From positions 1 to 7,387 of the forward strand of contig JACQEF010000214.1 of the NCBI GenBank assembly GCA_016200745.1: 7,387 nt of DNA, in the 5' to 3' direction. Below are positions 1 through 5,882 of the stretch, in pieces (position 1 is the first letter of the stretch; the number at the start of each line of letters is the position of its first letter). The position numbers and the translations under genes were made by a program. This DNA comes from Chloroflexota bacterium (GTDB lineage Bacteria; Chloroflexota; Limnocylindria; Limnocylindrales; CSP1-4). The notes beneath the pieces are model-generated. The model was not told the origin of the DNA. It made no database searches and saw nothing but the letters and a program-made list of their open reading frames with translations.

Positions 1-1467
1 CGCCGGTGCATGGACCTGGCCCGCAGGCGCCACTATCGCTAGAGCGCGCCGCTCGCGATAGCGGCTGTAGTTCCCGGCGAAGCTCGCCAGCCGCCCACCG
101 CCGACCTCCACGATGCGCGTGGCGACGCGGTCCAGGAGGTAGCGATCGTGCGACGCCACGATCGCGGTGCCCTGGTAGTGCATCAGCGCCTGCTCCAGCA
201 CACCGAGCACGGTCACCGCGGACATGTTGCCGTGGTTGGCGAGCACGGTGCGGGAGTCGTTCAGATCGTCGGCGCTGAGGCCGGCATCGAGGAATGGCTT
301 CGGGTCGACGGCGAACGGCAGCTGGTCGTCGGCGAGGTTGGTCCGGCCCGTGTGGACGAGCCCGATGTGGTCCATCAGGGCGATGGTCGGCGGAGCGTCG
401 TCGGCCGGCGGGCAGTCCATCGCGAGCTGCTTGCGGATCAGCCCGGCGATGCCGATCGCGGCGGCTCCGGCGCCGAGGAACAGGAACCGGTCGCCGCCCA
501 GTCCCCCGGTTTCGCGGCGGGCGGCGAGGAGGCCGCCGAGGACCACCGCGCCGGTCCCCTGGACGTCGTCGTTGAAGCTCGGCAGGCGATGGCGGTAGCG
601 GGCCAGGATCCGCAGCGCGTTGTGCTGCTTGAAGTCCTCCCACTGGAGGACCGCGGCCGGGTAGACGCGCCGGACGGACTCGACGAAGGCCTCGAGGACC
701 TCGTTGTAGGCCTGGCCGCGCAGGCGCGGCGCTCGGTAGCCGAGGTAGAGCGGGTCGCTCAGAAGCTCGGGCCGGTCGGTGCCCACGTCGAGCGAGATCG
801 GGAGCGTCCAGGCCGGGTAGATGCCGGCAGCCGCCGTGTACAGGGCGAGCTTGCCGACCGGGATCGGGATCCCGCCGGCTCCCTGGTCGCCCAGCCCGAG
901 GATCCGCTCGTTGTCGGTGACCACGATGAGGCGGATCCCGTCGGTCGCCGCCGCGCGGAGAATGTCGTCGATCCGATCGACGTCCTCGGGCGTGATCCAG
1001 ACGCCCCGCATGCGCCGGAAGATGTGACTGAACTCCTGGCAGGCGCGCCCCACCGTGGGCGTGTAGACGATCGGCGCGAACTCCTCGAGGTTCTCGCTCA
1101 GGACCCGGTAGAACAGCGTCTCGTTGCGGTCCTGCAGGGCAGCCAGGCCGATGTATCGCTCGAGATCGTCGGTCTTGCGCCGGACGTGCTCGAGCTCCAG
1201 GGCGACCTGCTCCTCGATGGTCATGACCCGGGCCGGCAGCAGTCCGCGCAGCGAGAACGAGTCGCGCTCCTGATCGGTGAACGCGGTACCTTTGTTGAGC
1301 AGCGGCTGGTTGATGAGGTCACGCCCGCGCTGCTCGACGATCACGCGGCCGCGGGGAGCCTCGAGCACGCGCTTCGCCCGGTCACCCGATCGTCCGTTGC
1401 GATCCGGCGGCCGGGTTCCGTTGCGTCGTACGACCAAGGTCGACCCGCTCATCGGCGCGATCTTCAT
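1..1467 (-). CDS. NAD-type malic enzyme, 5' part, running into a foreign C-terminus (mosaic, open at left edge)
   Basis: Malic enzyme oxidatively decarboxylates malate to pyruvate and CO2, reducing NAD(P). The frame runs 489 codons from ATG 1467 to base 1 with no stop. Residues about 60-390 are clearly malic enzyme: SLRGLLPARV (72-81), the catalytic-Tyr motif YTPTVG (135-140), GLGDQGAGGIPIPVGKLALY (191-210) with the catalytic Lys at 206, QWEDF (276-280) and FNDDVQGT (298-305) with the metal acids, and a Rossmann loop LGAGAAAIG (331-339). After LPFAVDP (383-389) the remaining part of the NAD domain, including the usual SNPT segment, is absent. The frame instead carries a type III PKS-like piece and an ABC-F tail (separate entries). 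Bacterial relatives are about 540-570 residues, so some 150 are replaced. ATG 1467 has GGAG only 3 nt upstream; ATG 1452 is the alternative start. An in-frame TAG lies further upstream (1530-1532). The gene is divergent from the plus-strand operon. The malic part is secure; whether the whole frame is a real gene is doubtful. Confidence 0.85.
   Translation of the reverse strand, partial: MKIAPMSGSTLVVRRNGTRPPDRNGRSGDRAKRVLEAPRGRVIVEQRGRDLINQPLLNKGTAFTDQERDSFSLRGLLPARVMTIEEQVALELEHVRRKTDDLERYIGLAALQDRNETLFYRVLSENLEEFAPIVYTPTVGRACQEFSHIFRRMRGVWITPEDVDRIDDILRAAATDGIRLIVVTDNERILGLGDQGAGGIPIPVGKLALYTAAAGIYPAWTLPISLDVGTDRPELLSDPLYLGYRAPRLRGQAYNEVLEAFVESVRRVYPAAVLQWEDFKQHNALRILARYRHRLPSFNDDVQGTGAVVLGGLLAARRETGGLGGDRFLFLGAGAAAIGIAGLIRKQLAMDCPPADDAPPTIALMDHIGLVHTGRTNLADDQLPFAVDPKPFLDAGLSADDLNDSRTVLANHGNMSAVTVLGVLEQALMHYQGTAIVASHDRYLLDRVATRIVEVGGGRLASFAGNYSRYRERRALAIVAPAGQVHAPA
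25..204 (-). other. ABC-F ATPase C-terminal fragment fused in frame
   Basis: Residues about 422-480 of the minus-strand frame read GVLEQALMHYQGTAIVASHD, RYLLDRVATRIVEV and RLASFAGNYSRYRERR. This is the end of an ABC-F ATPase domain (translation-factor-like ABC proteins such as Uup/EttA). It shows the H-loop SHDR (439-442), the LDRVATRI segment after it, and the GNYS-x-Y motif that leads into the inter-domain linker. The Walker A, LSGG signature and Walker B/DEPTNHLD segments that should precede it are missing, so it is only a tail. It is fused without a frameshift to the PKS-like piece. The family assignment is firm; the reason for the fusion is not. Confidence 0.75.
29..65. repeat. Long imperfect inverted repeat / hairpin at the left edge
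   Basis: GCCACTATCGC (29-39) pairs with GCGATAGCGGC (55-65) over 11 positions with one A-C mismatch. After a two-base TA bulge, GAGCG (42-46) pairs with CGCTC (50-54) around a CGC loop. It lies inside the ABC-F-like tail, where the code reads SRYRERRALAIV. It has no T-run, so it is not a typical terminator. It may be chance within Arg/Ala-rich coding sequence or a fold-back linked to the mosaic end. Confidence 0.5.
187..282 (-). other. Type III polyketide synthase-like C-terminal fragment inside the malic enzyme frame
   Basis: Codons for residues about 396-427 of the minus-strand frame read GLSADDLNDSRTVLANHGNM and then SAVTVLGVLEQAL. The spacing SR-x-VL-x-x-HGNMS-x-x-TVL-x-VLE matches the C-terminal region of chalcone-synthase-like type III polyketide synthases, where GNMS contains the active-site Asn. 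Malic enzymes have nothing like this here. The piece is only about 30 residues, and the Cys and His of a complete enzyme are not in the window, so it cannot be functional alone. Ketoacyl synthase III (FabH) has a related GNTS motif and is the nearest alternative. The borders are approximate; the right-hand one falls in VLEQAL, a word that would fit both this family and ABC-F proteins. Confidence 0.55.
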
Positions 1468-1575
1468 CCGCTCCGAGGCACCGGGCGAGAGCCATGCGAC
1501 CTGCCTTGGCGGGCCGCTTGGACCGATCGCCTAGGCCAACCCGATGGGCTCGCCGGGGACGGGCCGTTCGGCACG

Positions 1576-1600
1576 CGCCATCGCAACCAATGGCCGATGG
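1576..1600. promoter_or_regulatory. Dyad in the divergent intergenic region, shared element with the flavodoxin upstream region
   Basis: The 197-bp gap between the malic enzyme start and the YbaK-like start contains CCATCG (1578-1583) and CGATGG (1595-1600), perfect inverted arms 11 bp apart. Read on the minus strand, 1595 to 1576 gives GGCCATTGGTTGCGATGGCG. This matches 18 of 20 bases of 6915-6934, just upstream of the flavodoxin gene. A regulator-binding site is possible, but two copies in GC-rich DNA are weak evidence. Nothing else clear was seen in the gap apart from the promoter candidate and the ribosome-binding site of the plus-strand gene. Confidence 0.3.
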
Positions 1601-1613
1601 ATCGTCCCGCCAG

Positions 1614-1642
1614 TTGCGCGACCGTGATGGTGCACCCATACA
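1614..1642 (+). promoter_or_regulatory. Possible promoter of the plus-strand operon
   Basis: TTGCGC (1614-1619) and CATACA (1637-1642) are separated by 17 bp and resemble sigma-70 type -35 and -10 boxes. The only AT-rich patch near the gene is CCCATACATTC. Transcription would begin near 1649, leaving a very short leader in front of the GGAGG at 1652-1656. Weak call, based on consensus resemblance only. Confidence 0.25.
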
Positions 1643-1664
1643 TTCGGTGCTGGAGGCACGCGCC

Positions 1665-2186
1665 ATGAGCACACCCGCGACGCTCGAACGGCCATCTCCC
1701 GCGCTGCTCGACTGGCTCGCCAGTCACCATGTCGAATACGAGGTCCATGCGCACAGCCCGACGTTCACCGCGCGCGCCACGGCCAGGGCCGAAGGGGTCG
1801 ACCCGCGAACCTTCGCCAAGGTCGTCGGCGTCTCGAGCCCGGACGGCCGGCGCCACCTGGTCGTCCTGGATGCGACCGATCACCTCGACCTCAGCAAGGC
1901 CGGGGAGGTGATCGGCTCGGACGACGTGCGACTGCTCAGCGAGGACGAGCTGACTGCGCTCGCCCCCGACTGCCAGGCCGGGGCCCTGCCGGCGGTCGGT
2001 GCGCTGTTCGGCCTGGCGACCTACGCCGACTACGCGGTCCGCGACGACACCGACATCAGCTTCAACGCCGGGAGCCACAGCTTCAGCGTTCGCGTGGAGC
2101 GGGCGGGCTGGGAGCGGGCGTGCGGCGTCGTCTACGGCGATCTCGCATCGGAGAGCGACAGCCGACCCGCGTGGGCCCGGTCCTGA
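1665..2186 (+). CDS. YbaK/EbsC-family aminoacyl-tRNA deacylase (Cys-tRNA(Pro)-type editing domain)
   Basis: This 173-residue free-standing editing domain is predicted to hydrolyse mischarged aminoacyl-tRNA in the cytoplasm, as YbaK/EbsC and ProXp proteins do. The family shows in the N-terminal helix SPALLDWLASHHVEYEVHAH (11-30), TFAKVV (49-54) with the conserved functional Lys at 52, the hydrophobic strand HLVVLDATDHLDL (64-76), and the GALPAVG loop (106-112) followed by FGLATYADYAV. FNAGSH (133-138) matches the usual [FI]-NAGS[HR] segment. Length is normal. The start at ATG 1665 is set by GGAGG at 1652-1656 (8-nt spacer); the open frame extends upstream but with no similarity. It is the first gene of the run, 34 nt before the next. 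The exact substrate (Cys-, Ala- or other tRNA) cannot be read from the sequence. Confidence 0.85.
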   Translation: MSTPATLERPSPALLDWLASHHVEYEVHAHSPTFTARATARAEGVDPRTFAKVVGVSSPDGRRHLVVLDATDHLDLSKAGEVIGSDDVRLLSEDELTALAPDCQAGALPAVGALFGLATYADYAVRDDTDISFNAGSHSFSVRVERAGWERACGVVYGDLASESDSRPAWARS

Positions 2187-2220
2187 ACCGGCCCCGGACG
2201 CCAGAGCGGTGGGAGATGCC

Positions 2221-2769
2221 ATGAATCGATCGACCGCGATCGTCTGGATCGATGCGCGCCAGGCGGTCATCGTCCGCTGGCAGGGTGCCGAGGCCCGGCT
2301 CGTGCGGATCGACTCCGACGTGCCGGCGCACCATCGCGCGACCGGCCACGTCCGGCACGACGCGTCCGTCAGGCCCGGCGGCGGCGTGCCCAAGGCGGCC
2401 GGTGAGCCGCGCCGGCTTGAGCACCTCGCCCAGTTCCTGGACGACGTCGCCGGGCGACTGCCGGACGACGACGATCTGCTGATCCTCGGGCCCGGAACCG
2501 TCCACGAGCGCCTGCACCGCGACGTGGCCGAACGCGATCGGCGTCACGGGCTCGACCGGCTGGTCACGTCCGAGGCCTCCCCGCGGCTGTCGGATCGCCA
2601 GCTCGTGGCACGGCTGCGCCACCTGACCGGCGCGGACGCGCCGCGCCAGACGGTCGGCGCGTATCGCTGGAGCGAGGCCATCCCCCATCGTGGCAGCGGG
2701 GGCACGGTGGTCGAGCCGCGTCGGGTCGTCGCCAAGCCGGCGCGCCGGCGCGCCGGAGGTGCGCCATGA
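2221..2769 (+). CDS. eRF1-like / host-attachment-like small protein ('translational machinery protein' type)
   Basis: This 182-residue protein resembles the small bacterial family that begins with a VVWIDHREA-like strand and later has an ILIVGPGTAK-like loop, related to archaeal/eukaryotic release-factor domains and often labelled translational machinery or host attachment protein. Seen here: AIVWIDARQAVIV (6-18), a His-containing linker (H37, H38, H43, H46), a helix LEHLAQFLDDVAGRL (66-80), DLLILGPGTVHERL (85-98), and a C-terminal part with RLSDRQLVARLRHL (122-135), which resembles the PTDGQLVA region of relatives. The tail (about 150-182) is Arg/Ala-rich and probably disordered. No signal peptide or membrane segment is seen. 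GGGAG at 2211-2215 supports ATG 2221. Its stop overlaps the next start (ATGA at 2766-2769), so it is probably translationally coupled to the stress protein. The biochemical role is not known. Confidence 0.6.
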   Translation: MNRSTAIVWIDARQAVIVRWQGAEARLVRIDSDVPAHHRATGHVRHDASVRPGGGVPKAAGEPRRLEHLAQFLDDVAGRLPDDDDLLILGPGTVHERLHRDVAERDRRHGLDRLVTSEASPRLSDRQLVARLRHLTGADAPRQTVGAYRWSEAIPHRGSGGTVVEPRRVVAKPARRRAGGAP

Positions 2770-3740
2770 ACGCCACGCCGTCAGCGGCCGCACCGATGCG
2801 CGTGCTCGTCGCGATCGACGGCTCCGCGCCGTCGGCCCGAGCCGTGGACCTCGTGTGCGGCGTGCCCTGGCCGGACGGCACCGCGATCGTCGTGGCACAG
2901 GCGGTCGAATCCGGCGAGGGCCTGTACGGCGGGCTGTGGCCGGCGGTGGCCATGGTCGAGCTCGGCCAGCTCGAGGCCGAGGTGCGCTCCGCGGCCGATC
3001 AGGATGTCACCGAGGCCGCCGAACGGCTCAGGCGTCCCGGCCTGGCCATCGAGACGGCCGTCCTGCCCGGCCGTCCGGCCACGGTCATCGGCGAACGGGC
3101 CCGGGCGATGGGAGCCGACCTGATCATCGTCGGCAGCCGCGGGCACGGCCGGATCAGCTCGATGCTGCTCGGGTCGGTCTCGTCCGAGCTCGTGGACCAC
3201 GCGCCGGCACCGGTGCTCGTCGCCCGGGGAACCTCGATCGAGCGGGTCCTGCTGGCCTGGGACGGGTCGACGTGCGCGGCCCGCGCCGCCGAGCTGCTGC
3301 AGGCCTGGCCGATCTTCGCCCGCTCCTCGGTCCGCGTCGTCAGCGTCGCCGACATCGAGGTCCCGTGGTGGACGGGCTTCCCGGAGCCGGGTTCGCCCGA
3401 GCTGATGCCGACGTTCGTCGAGGCGGCCGAGGCGTCACGCCGGCATCGCGACGAGCTGGTCATGGGCATGACCGACACCCTCCGGGCGGCCGGCCTGGCC
3501 ACGACCGGCGATCGGCTCGAGGGCGACGCGGCGACCGAGCTGCTGGCCAGGGCCAACGCCACCAAAACCGACCTGATCGTGCTGGGCACGCACGGCCGGA
3601 CCGGGCTGGCCCGGCTCGTCATCGGCAGCGTCGCCCGCAACGTCCTGCATCACGCGACCAGTTCCGTCCTCATCGTCCGCGAGAAGGACACCCACGCGAA
3701 GTTACCGAGCCCCGGGCTCGGACCTGCATCCAGGGCTTGA
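2766..3740 (+). CDS. Two-domain universal stress protein (UspA family)
   Basis: A 324-residue cytoplasmic protein with tandem Usp domains. Domain 1 (about 11-154) starts RVLVAIDGSAPSARA with Asp18 and ends with the nucleotide-loop motif IVGSRGHGRISSMLLGSVS (121-139). Domain 2 (about 158-306) starts RVLLAWDGSTCAARA with Asp166 and has IVLGTHGRTGLARLVIGSVA (271-290). Both domains keep the G-2x-G-9x-G-[ST] pattern typical of ATP-binding Usp proteins, so nucleotide binding is predicted for both. GGAGG at 2755-2759 (6-nt spacer) fixes ATG 2766, which overlaps the preceding stop; the Met at residue 11 is less likely. The next gene follows after 20 nt. Such proteins usually respond to starvation, redox or hypoxic stress; that role here is inferred from the family. 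Confidence 0.93.
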   Translation: MNATPSAAAPMRVLVAIDGSAPSARAVDLVCGVPWPDGTAIVVAQAVESGEGLYGGLWPAVAMVELGQLEAEVRSAADQDVTEAAERLRRPGLAIETAVLPGRPATVIGERARAMGADLIIVGSRGHGRISSMLLGSVSSELVDHAPAPVLVARGTSIERVLLAWDGSTCAARAAELLQAWPIFARSSVRVVSVADIEVPWWTGFPEPGSPELMPTFVEAAEASRRHRDELVMGMTDTLRAAGLATTGDRLEGDAATELLARANATKTDLIVLGTHGRTGLARLVIGSVARNVLHHATSSVLIVREKDTHAKLPSPGLGPASRA

Positions 3741-3760
3741 ACGGCAGAGGAGAGACCGCC

Positions 3761-4894
3761 ATGCACCGAACGCGAATCCTGATCATGGGCGCCGCCGGGC
3801 GCGACTTCCACGACTTCAACGTCGCCTACCGAGACGACGAGGGAGTCGAGGTCGTCGCGTTCACCGCGACCCAGATCCCGGGAATCGCCGGACGCCGCTA
3901 CCCGCCCGAGCTGGCCGGACCCTCCTATCCGGCCGGCATCCCGATCCTCCCCGAGCAGGAACTGGAACGGATCATCCAGGACGAGAAGATCGACCTGGTC
4001 GTCTTCGCCTACAGCGACGTCAGCCACGAGACCGTGATGCATGCCGCTTCCCGCGCGCTCGCGGCCGGCGCCGACTTCGGCCTCCTCGGCCCGGCGCGGA
4101 CGATGGTCGCGAGCGCACGTCCGGTGCTCGCGGTGGGCGCCAGCCGGACCGGCGCCGGGAAGAGCCAGACGACCCGCTACCTGGCCGAGCTGCTGGCCGA
4201 CGAGGGCCTGACCCCGGTGGTCATCCGCCACCCGATGCCGTACGGCGACCTGGTCGCCCAGCGCGTGGTCGTGGCGGACCCGCTCCGTCCGGGCGACGAG
4301 CGTCACTACCACCCCGGCGAGACGAACCTGCGGATGGCCGACATCGTCGTCATCAACAAGATCGACTCCGCCGACCCCGCCGCGCTCGAGGCGGTCCAGG
4401 CGTCGATCCACGACCTCAACCCGTCGGCGGCGGTGATCAGCGCCCGGTCGGACCTGACCCTGGTCGGTCCCGCGATCGAGGGGAAGCGCGTCGTCGTCGT
4501 CGAGGACGGCCCGACCCTGACCCACGGCGGGATGCCGTACGGCGCCGGTGTCGTCGCCGCCCGACGCTTCGGCGCGTCCGAGCTGGTCGACCCACGACCG
4601 GCCGCGGTCGGCTCCATCCGCGACGTCCTCGACCGCTACCCGGCACTCGAGCCGCTGGTCCCGGCGATGGGCTACGGCCCGGCCCAGATCGCCGAGCTGG
4701 AGGCCACCCTCAACGCGATCGACGCCGATCTCGTGCTGTCGGCGACGCCGATCGACCTGACCCGCCTGGTCACGCTCAACAAGCCGATCACCCGCATCCG
4801 CTACGAACTGGCGCCGGTCGGCGGCCCGAAGCTGGCCGACCTCATCCAACCGATCGTTCGCGCGGCCCGGCCGTCCGCGCTGGCAGGAGTGTGA
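3761..4894 (+). CDS. Cyclic 2,3-diphosphoglycerate synthetase-like GTPase (COG2403 type), internally shortened
   Basis: 377 residues. The N-terminus ILIMGAAGRDFHDFN (6-20), AFTATQIPGIAGRRYPPELAG (33-53), FAYSDVSHE (82-90), the P-loop-like SRTGAGKS (128-135), VIRHPMPYGDL (154-164), PGETNLRMADIVVINKID (185-202, with the guanine-type NKxD), VVVEDGPTLTHGGMPYGAG (245-263) and VDPRPAAVGSI (276-286) are all hallmarks of this predicted GTPase family. Its members are often labelled cyclic 2,3-diphosphoglycerate synthase, though in bacteria the true reaction is untested. In relatives as I recall them (about 430-460 residues), 60-70 residues lie between MPYGDL and VVADPxRPG, including a WDGGNND acidic segment. 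Here the text goes straight from GDLVAQRV to VVADPLRPG (around residue 169, base 4265) with no frameshift. AGGAG at 3748-3752 supports ATG 3761. OTC follows after 4 nt. Family assignment is firm; activity of this shortened form is uncertain. Confidence 0.8.
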   Translation: MHRTRILIMGAAGRDFHDFNVAYRDDEGVEVVAFTATQIPGIAGRRYPPELAGPSYPAGIPILPEQELERIIQDEKIDLVVFAYSDVSHETVMHAASRALAAGADFGLLGPARTMVASARPVLAVGASRTGAGKSQTTRYLAELLADEGLTPVVIRHPMPYGDLVAQRVVVADPLRPGDERHYHPGETNLRMADIVVINKIDSADPAALEAVQASIHDLNPSAAVISARSDLTLVGPAIEGKRVVVVEDGPTLTHGGMPYGAGVVAARRFGASELVDPRPAAVGSIRDVLDRYPALEPLVPAMGYGPAQIAELEATLNAIDADLVLSATPIDLTRLVTLNKPITRIRYELAPVGGPKLADLIQPIVRAARPSALAGV

Positions 4895-4898
4895 CGCC

Positions 4899-5882
4899 AT
4901 GCCGTCCCTGACCGCCCCCGTGCCGCCGGCATCGGCGGCCCCGCTCCGGAGCTTCCTCACGCTCGACCAGCTCGGGCCGCACGGCCTGCGGGCACTGCTC
5001 GACCTGACGGCACGTCTCAAGCGAGACCCGGAGCCGTTCCGGAACAGCCTGGCCGGCGGCCGGCTCGGGATGCTCTTCGACAAGCCGTCGACGCGCACGC
5101 GGGTCAGCTTCGAGTCCGCCGCGTGGACGCTCGGCATGCTGCCGATCGTCCTGCGCCCGGACGAGCTGCAGATCGGGCGGGGCGAGACCATCTCGGACAC
5201 CGGCCACACGCTGTCGCTCTATCTCAACGCGATCGCGGTCCGGACCTTCTCCCAGGCGTCCCTCGAGGAGCTGGCGGCCGCCTCATCCATCCCCGTCATC
5301 AACGCCCTGACCAACGAACACCATCCGTGCCAGGCCGTGGCCGACGTCATGACGCTCGAGGAAACGTTCGGGACCCTCGCCGGGATCTCGGTCGCGTTCA
5401 TCGGCGATGGCGACAACGTCTGCCACTCGCTGATGCAGGCCGCCGCGCTGGCCGGCTTCGAGCTCCGGGTGGCCACCCCGCCCGGCTACGAGCCGGATCC
5501 TGGGATCACCGCCGCGGCCCGCGAGGCCGGACGGGCCACGGGCGGAACGATCCTGCTGACCAACGATCCCGTCGAGGCTGTGTCCGGCGTGCAGGCCGTC
5601 TACACCGACGTCTGGACGTCGATGGGCAAGGAGGCCGAGCAGGCCACCCGCAAGGCGACGTTCGCCGGGTTCACCGTCGATGCGCCACTCATGCGGCACG
5701 CATCGACGCGGGCGATCTTCCTGCACTGCCTGCCGGCCCACCGCGGCGAAGAGGTCGCCGCCGAGGTGATCGACGGTCCCGCGTCGCGTGTCTGGCCGCA
5801 GGCCGAGAACCGGATGCACACGGAAGCCGCGCTCCTCTACACGATCGTGGCCGGCGACCCCGGCGGCGAGCGGCTCCCATGA
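4899..5882 (+). CDS. argF: Ornithine carbamoyltransferase
   Basis: A 327-residue cytoplasmic enzyme, normally trimeric, that exchanges ornithine plus carbamoyl phosphate with citrulline plus phosphate. All the key motifs are present: carbamoyl-phosphate loop STRTR (64-68), GRGETISDT (93-101), VRTF (114-117), HPCQ (142-145), IGDGDNVCHSL (168-178), the ornithine-side loop DVWTSMGKE (237-245) and the HCLP loop (276-279) followed by AHRGEEV. The SMG loop favours OTC over aspartate carbamoyltransferase. Length is normal. AGGAG at 4885-4889 (9-nt spacer) fixes ATG 4899, and the stop overlaps the next start (ATGA, 5879-5882). Next to a carbamate-kinase homologue and with no arginine biosynthesis genes in view, a catabolic role (citrulline breakdown, then called arcB) is as likely as an anabolic one; the sequence alone does not decide. 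Confidence 0.93.
   Translation: MPSLTAPVPPASAAPLRSFLTLDQLGPHGLRALLDLTARLKRDPEPFRNSLAGGRLGMLFDKPSTRTRVSFESAAWTLGMLPIVLRPDELQIGRGETISDTGHTLSLYLNAIAVRTFSQASLEELAAASSIPVINALTNEHHPCQAVADVMTLEETFGTLAGISVAFIGDGDNVCHSLMQAAALAGFELRVATPPGYEPDPGITAAAREAGRATGGTILLTNDPVEAVSGVQAVYTDVWTSMGKEAEQATRKATFAGFTVDAPLMRHASTRAIFLHCLPAHRGEEVAAEVIDGPASRVWPQAENRMHTEAALLYTIVAGDPGGERLP

Noticed and set aside
1494..1664. In-frame upstream extension of the YbaK-like gene from 1494
   Set aside because: No family similarity before residue 1 of the chosen start, and GGAGG at 1652-1656 is correctly spaced for ATG 1665.
148..1668. A 506-codon open frame on the plus strand
   Set aside because: It is antisense to the malic enzyme frame. 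Its translation is Arg/Asp/Val/Gly-rich with no recognisable motif, as expected for the complement of a GC-rich gene.
2690..3760. In-frame upstream extension of the GTPase-like gene
   Set aside because: This stretch is the wrong frame of the Usp gene. Family similarity begins exactly at ATG 3761, which has a good AGGAG upstream.
3650..5209. A 519-codon open frame on the minus strand
   Set aside because: Antisense to the GTPase-like and OTC genes, which carry clear family motifs. Low-complexity translation with no family match seen.
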